Source: CAZWZG01 sp964638245 (GTDB lineage Bacteria > Pseudomonadota > Alphaproteobacteria > Rhodobacterales > Rhodobacteraceae). Taken from it: a DNA stretch of 15,665 nt. Shown here piece after piece: positions 14,228 to 15,665 of the stretch; position 1 is the stretch's first letter, and each line of letters starts with the position of its first letter. The stretch lies in the NCBI GenBank assembly GCA_964638245.1, contig CAZWZG010000067.1, positions 1 to 15,665 of the forward strand, given 5' to 3'. Below the pieces are notes generated by a model. The model did no database searches and was not told the origin of the DNA. It saw only the letters and a list, made by a program, of their open reading frames with translations. The position numbers and the translations under genes were made by a program.

Positions 14228-14839
14228 TCAATGCGCGAAAATGTCCGTCTCGGGCCAGCCCATCAGGTCAAGTTGCGCTCTGGTGGGCAAAAATTCGAAT
14301 GCGGCCTCGGCGACATCCTGCCGGCCTTCGCGGGCTAGGCGGATGTCCAGCTCGGCCTTCAACTGGTGAAGGTACAGCACGTCCGAAGCAGCATAGGCAA
14401 TCTGTGCCTCGCTCAGATCGGATGCGCCCCAGTCACTGGATTGCTGCTGCTTGGAAATGTCGACGCCCAGAAGCTCGTCGAGCAGGTTCTTTAGGCCATG
14501 GCGGTCAGTGTAGGTGCGCACCAGCTTGGACGCGATCTTGGTACAATAGACCGGCGTTGTCAGCACGCCGAAGGTGTGAAGCAGCACCGCAATATCAAAG
14601 CGCCCAAAGTGGAAAAGTTTGAGCACGTCCGGGTTCGCCAACATGGCCGACAGGTTGGGCGCTTCGGTTTGACCCAAAGACACCTGCACCAGATGCGCGT
14701 CGCCATCACCCCCCGACATTTGCACCACGCAAAGCCGGTCGCGATGCGGGATCAGCCCCATCGTTTCGCAGTCAATCGCCACCACCGGCCCAAGGTCGAG
14801 CTCGTCTGGAAGGTCGTTCTGGTACAGATGGTTTGTCAC
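14228..14839 (-). CDS. RNase D-like 3'-5' exonuclease (DEDDy)
   Basis: A 203-aa cytoplasmic DEDDy exonuclease domain, the RNase D fold without the C-terminal HRDC domains of E. coli RNase D. The catalytic residues are all visible: D23 and E25 in AIDCETMG, D82 in FGRFDIAVL, and the Y149/D153 pair in AYAASDVLYLHQL. This short form is common in Alphaproteobacteria, where it is annotated as ribonuclease D. It probably trims 3' ends of tRNA or other small RNAs, but substrate is inferred. The start is GTG at 14839 with only a weak upstream GGAC. The gene runs into lptC after 81 bases, in the same direction, so it may head the lpt transcript. Confidence 0.92.
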   Translation of the reverse strand: MTNHLYQNDLPDELDLGPVVAIDCETMGLIPHRDRLCVVQMSGGDGDAHLVQVSLGQTEAPNLSAMLANPDVLKLFHFGRFDIAVLLHTFGVLTTPVYCTKIASKLVRTYTDRHGLKNLLDELLGVDISKQQQSSDWGASDLSEAQIAYAASDVLYLHQLKAELDIRLAREGRQDVAEAAFEFLPTRAQLDLMGWPETDIFAH

Positions 14840-14913
14840 TGCGCGCTGTCCGTATGGCTATGTTCGTTTCGCCTGCTTATGCGAGCGACGCGTTTGGCGC
14901 AACGCCGGGCGGG

Positions 14914-14931
14914 TTCGACCTATCTGTCGAA
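14914..14931. repeat. Perfect inverted repeat in the rnd-like/sensor divergent gap
   Basis: TTCGAC, six bases, then GTCGAA forms an exact 6-base inverted repeat midway in the 154-base gap between the RNase D-like gene (minus) and the membrane sensor (plus). It lies 63 bases before the sensor ATG and is followed by TTGTATCTTTA. The form is that of a dimer-binding operator, though it could be chance in GC-rich DNA. No well-spaced promoter could be fixed around it. Confidence 0.3.
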
Positions 14932-14993
14932 TTGTATCTTTAGCGGGCCATTAAGCCATCGGCGCTACGCGAGACCCACCATCGGGGGTCTTC

Positions 14994-15665
14994 ATGCGGC
15001 TCAAGCTCATCCTGCCGGCATTCGCATTGCTGTTGGTCGTTTCGACGGCGACGTCCTTCGTGGGCTATCGTTATCTGGGGCTGGCGAGTGACATGCGCGG
15101 CCGCATGTTTGTGCATCTGGACGCGACCCACCAGCTGATCGAGATTCTCCAAAGCGCACCAGTCGAGCTGCGCCCGGGATTGATCGAACAAGCGGACGGT
15201 TTGCTGCAGCTTGCATACGCGCAAGTGCTTTGGTGTGCAGATTTGCTCAATGGCCTTGATGGTGCGTTGTTTCGACGACTTGGGGCGACCGGAGCCTTGG
15301 CCATTTGCGAGCGCGATGTCGAAATTGCCCGCGAAGCCATCAATGGGTTTGCACAGATGGCAGATATCCATGCAAACGGTGCCAATGATGACCTTTTTCC
15401 GCTCGGAATTCTGGTGCGCAATCGAGCGGGGGCAATGCGTGAGGACAGTCGCGCGTTTCAGCCCTACATGGCCGAGATTGAGAAGAGGCTGGAGCGTGTC
15501 GTCAGGTCGGGAACCGCGCTGACGGCCATCGGGCTCGCTTTGGTATTCGCTATGATCGCCCGTGACCTAGTACGAGCGGCCGCAAGGCAACGAAAGCAAA
15601 CGGCAGAGTTGGCCGAACTCGCAGCGATTGCGGAACGCGCGAACGACTCCATCAATATCACAGAC
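14994..15665 (+). CDS. Two-TM membrane sensor with PAS domain start, cut by the right edge
   Basis: 224 codons of an open frame that runs off the window. The start ATG at 14994 has GGGGG about 6 bases upstream. One membrane segment lies at about residues 5-28 (LILPAFALLLVVSTATSFVGY) and a second at about 174-195, so residues 30-170 are a periplasmic helical region with no motif I recognise. After the second membrane segment comes a charged linker (RAARQRKQTAELAELA) and then IAERANDSINITD. This matches the start of a PAS domain, as seen before histidine-kinase or diguanylate-cyclase/phosphodiesterase output modules. The output domain lies outside the window, so the class cannot be named. Confidence 0.75.
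   Translation, partial: MRLKLILPAFALLLVVSTATSFVGYRYLGLASDMRGRMFVHLDATHQLIEILQSAPVELRPGLIEQADGLLQLAYAQVLWCADLLNGLDGALFRRLGATGALAICERDVEIAREAINGFAQMADIHANGANDDLFPLGILVRNRAGAMREDSRAFQPYMAEIEKRLERVVRSGTALTAIGLALVFAMIARDLVRAAARQRKQTAELAELAAIAERANDSINITD

Noticed and set aside
14498..15091. Plus-strand open frame of 197 codons
   Set aside because: It is antisense to the RNase D-like gene for most of its length and out of frame with the sensor gene.

Overview
The window is about 15.7 kb of GC-rich alphaproteobacterial chromosome, most likely from a marine Rhodobacteraceae (Roseobacter-group) species. This rests on the protein sequences (DnaK, AlkB, CysQ, GalU, LptB, Hpf, PtsN), on the tight stop/start overlaps, and on the lptC-lptA-lptB-hpf-ptsN order without rpoN. 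I see no insertion sequence, phage gene, CRISPR array, tRNA or rRNA. It looks like core chromosome rather than an island.

Layout. (1) 1-439, minus: the 5' end of dnaK, running off the left edge. (2) 616-1233, plus: an AlkB-type 2-oxoglutarate dioxygenase, divergent from dnaK. (3) 1227-2662, minus: an ABC-2 polysaccharide-export permease, overlapped TTGA-style by a secreted SH3-domain protein. (4) 2777-11010, plus: a long glycan block of cysQ, a GT2 glycosyltransferase, galU, a GT4-type glycosyltransferase, a second GT2-like glycosyltransferase, a GT14 (core-2/I-branching-like) glycosyltransferase with a large extra C-terminal domain, and a NodH/Stf0-like sulfotransferase. Most joins touch or overlap. 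(5) 10998-14839, minus: ptsN, hpf, lptB, lptA, lptC and an RNase D-like exonuclease, in the usual LPS-transport / nitrogen-PTS order but with no rpoN between lptB and hpf. (6) 14994 to the right edge, plus: the start of a two-TM membrane sensor that seems to enter a PAS domain at the edge.

How the genes may work together. The glycan block combines nucleotide-sugar supply (GalU makes UDP-glucose), four glycosyltransferases, a likely PAPS-dependent sulfotransferase and CysQ, which removes the inhibitory PAP by-product of sulfation. The nearby ABC-2 permease could be the exporter, but its ATPase partner is not here. My reading, which is inference, is a chromosomal locus for a sulfated surface or secreted glycan in a marine bacterium. 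The most unusual items are the GT14 fusion, whose C-terminal domain carries a weak sulfotransferase-like signature, the double-domain sulfotransferase, and the GT4 gene, whose conserved N-terminal strand lies upstream of its first ATG with no canonical start codon.
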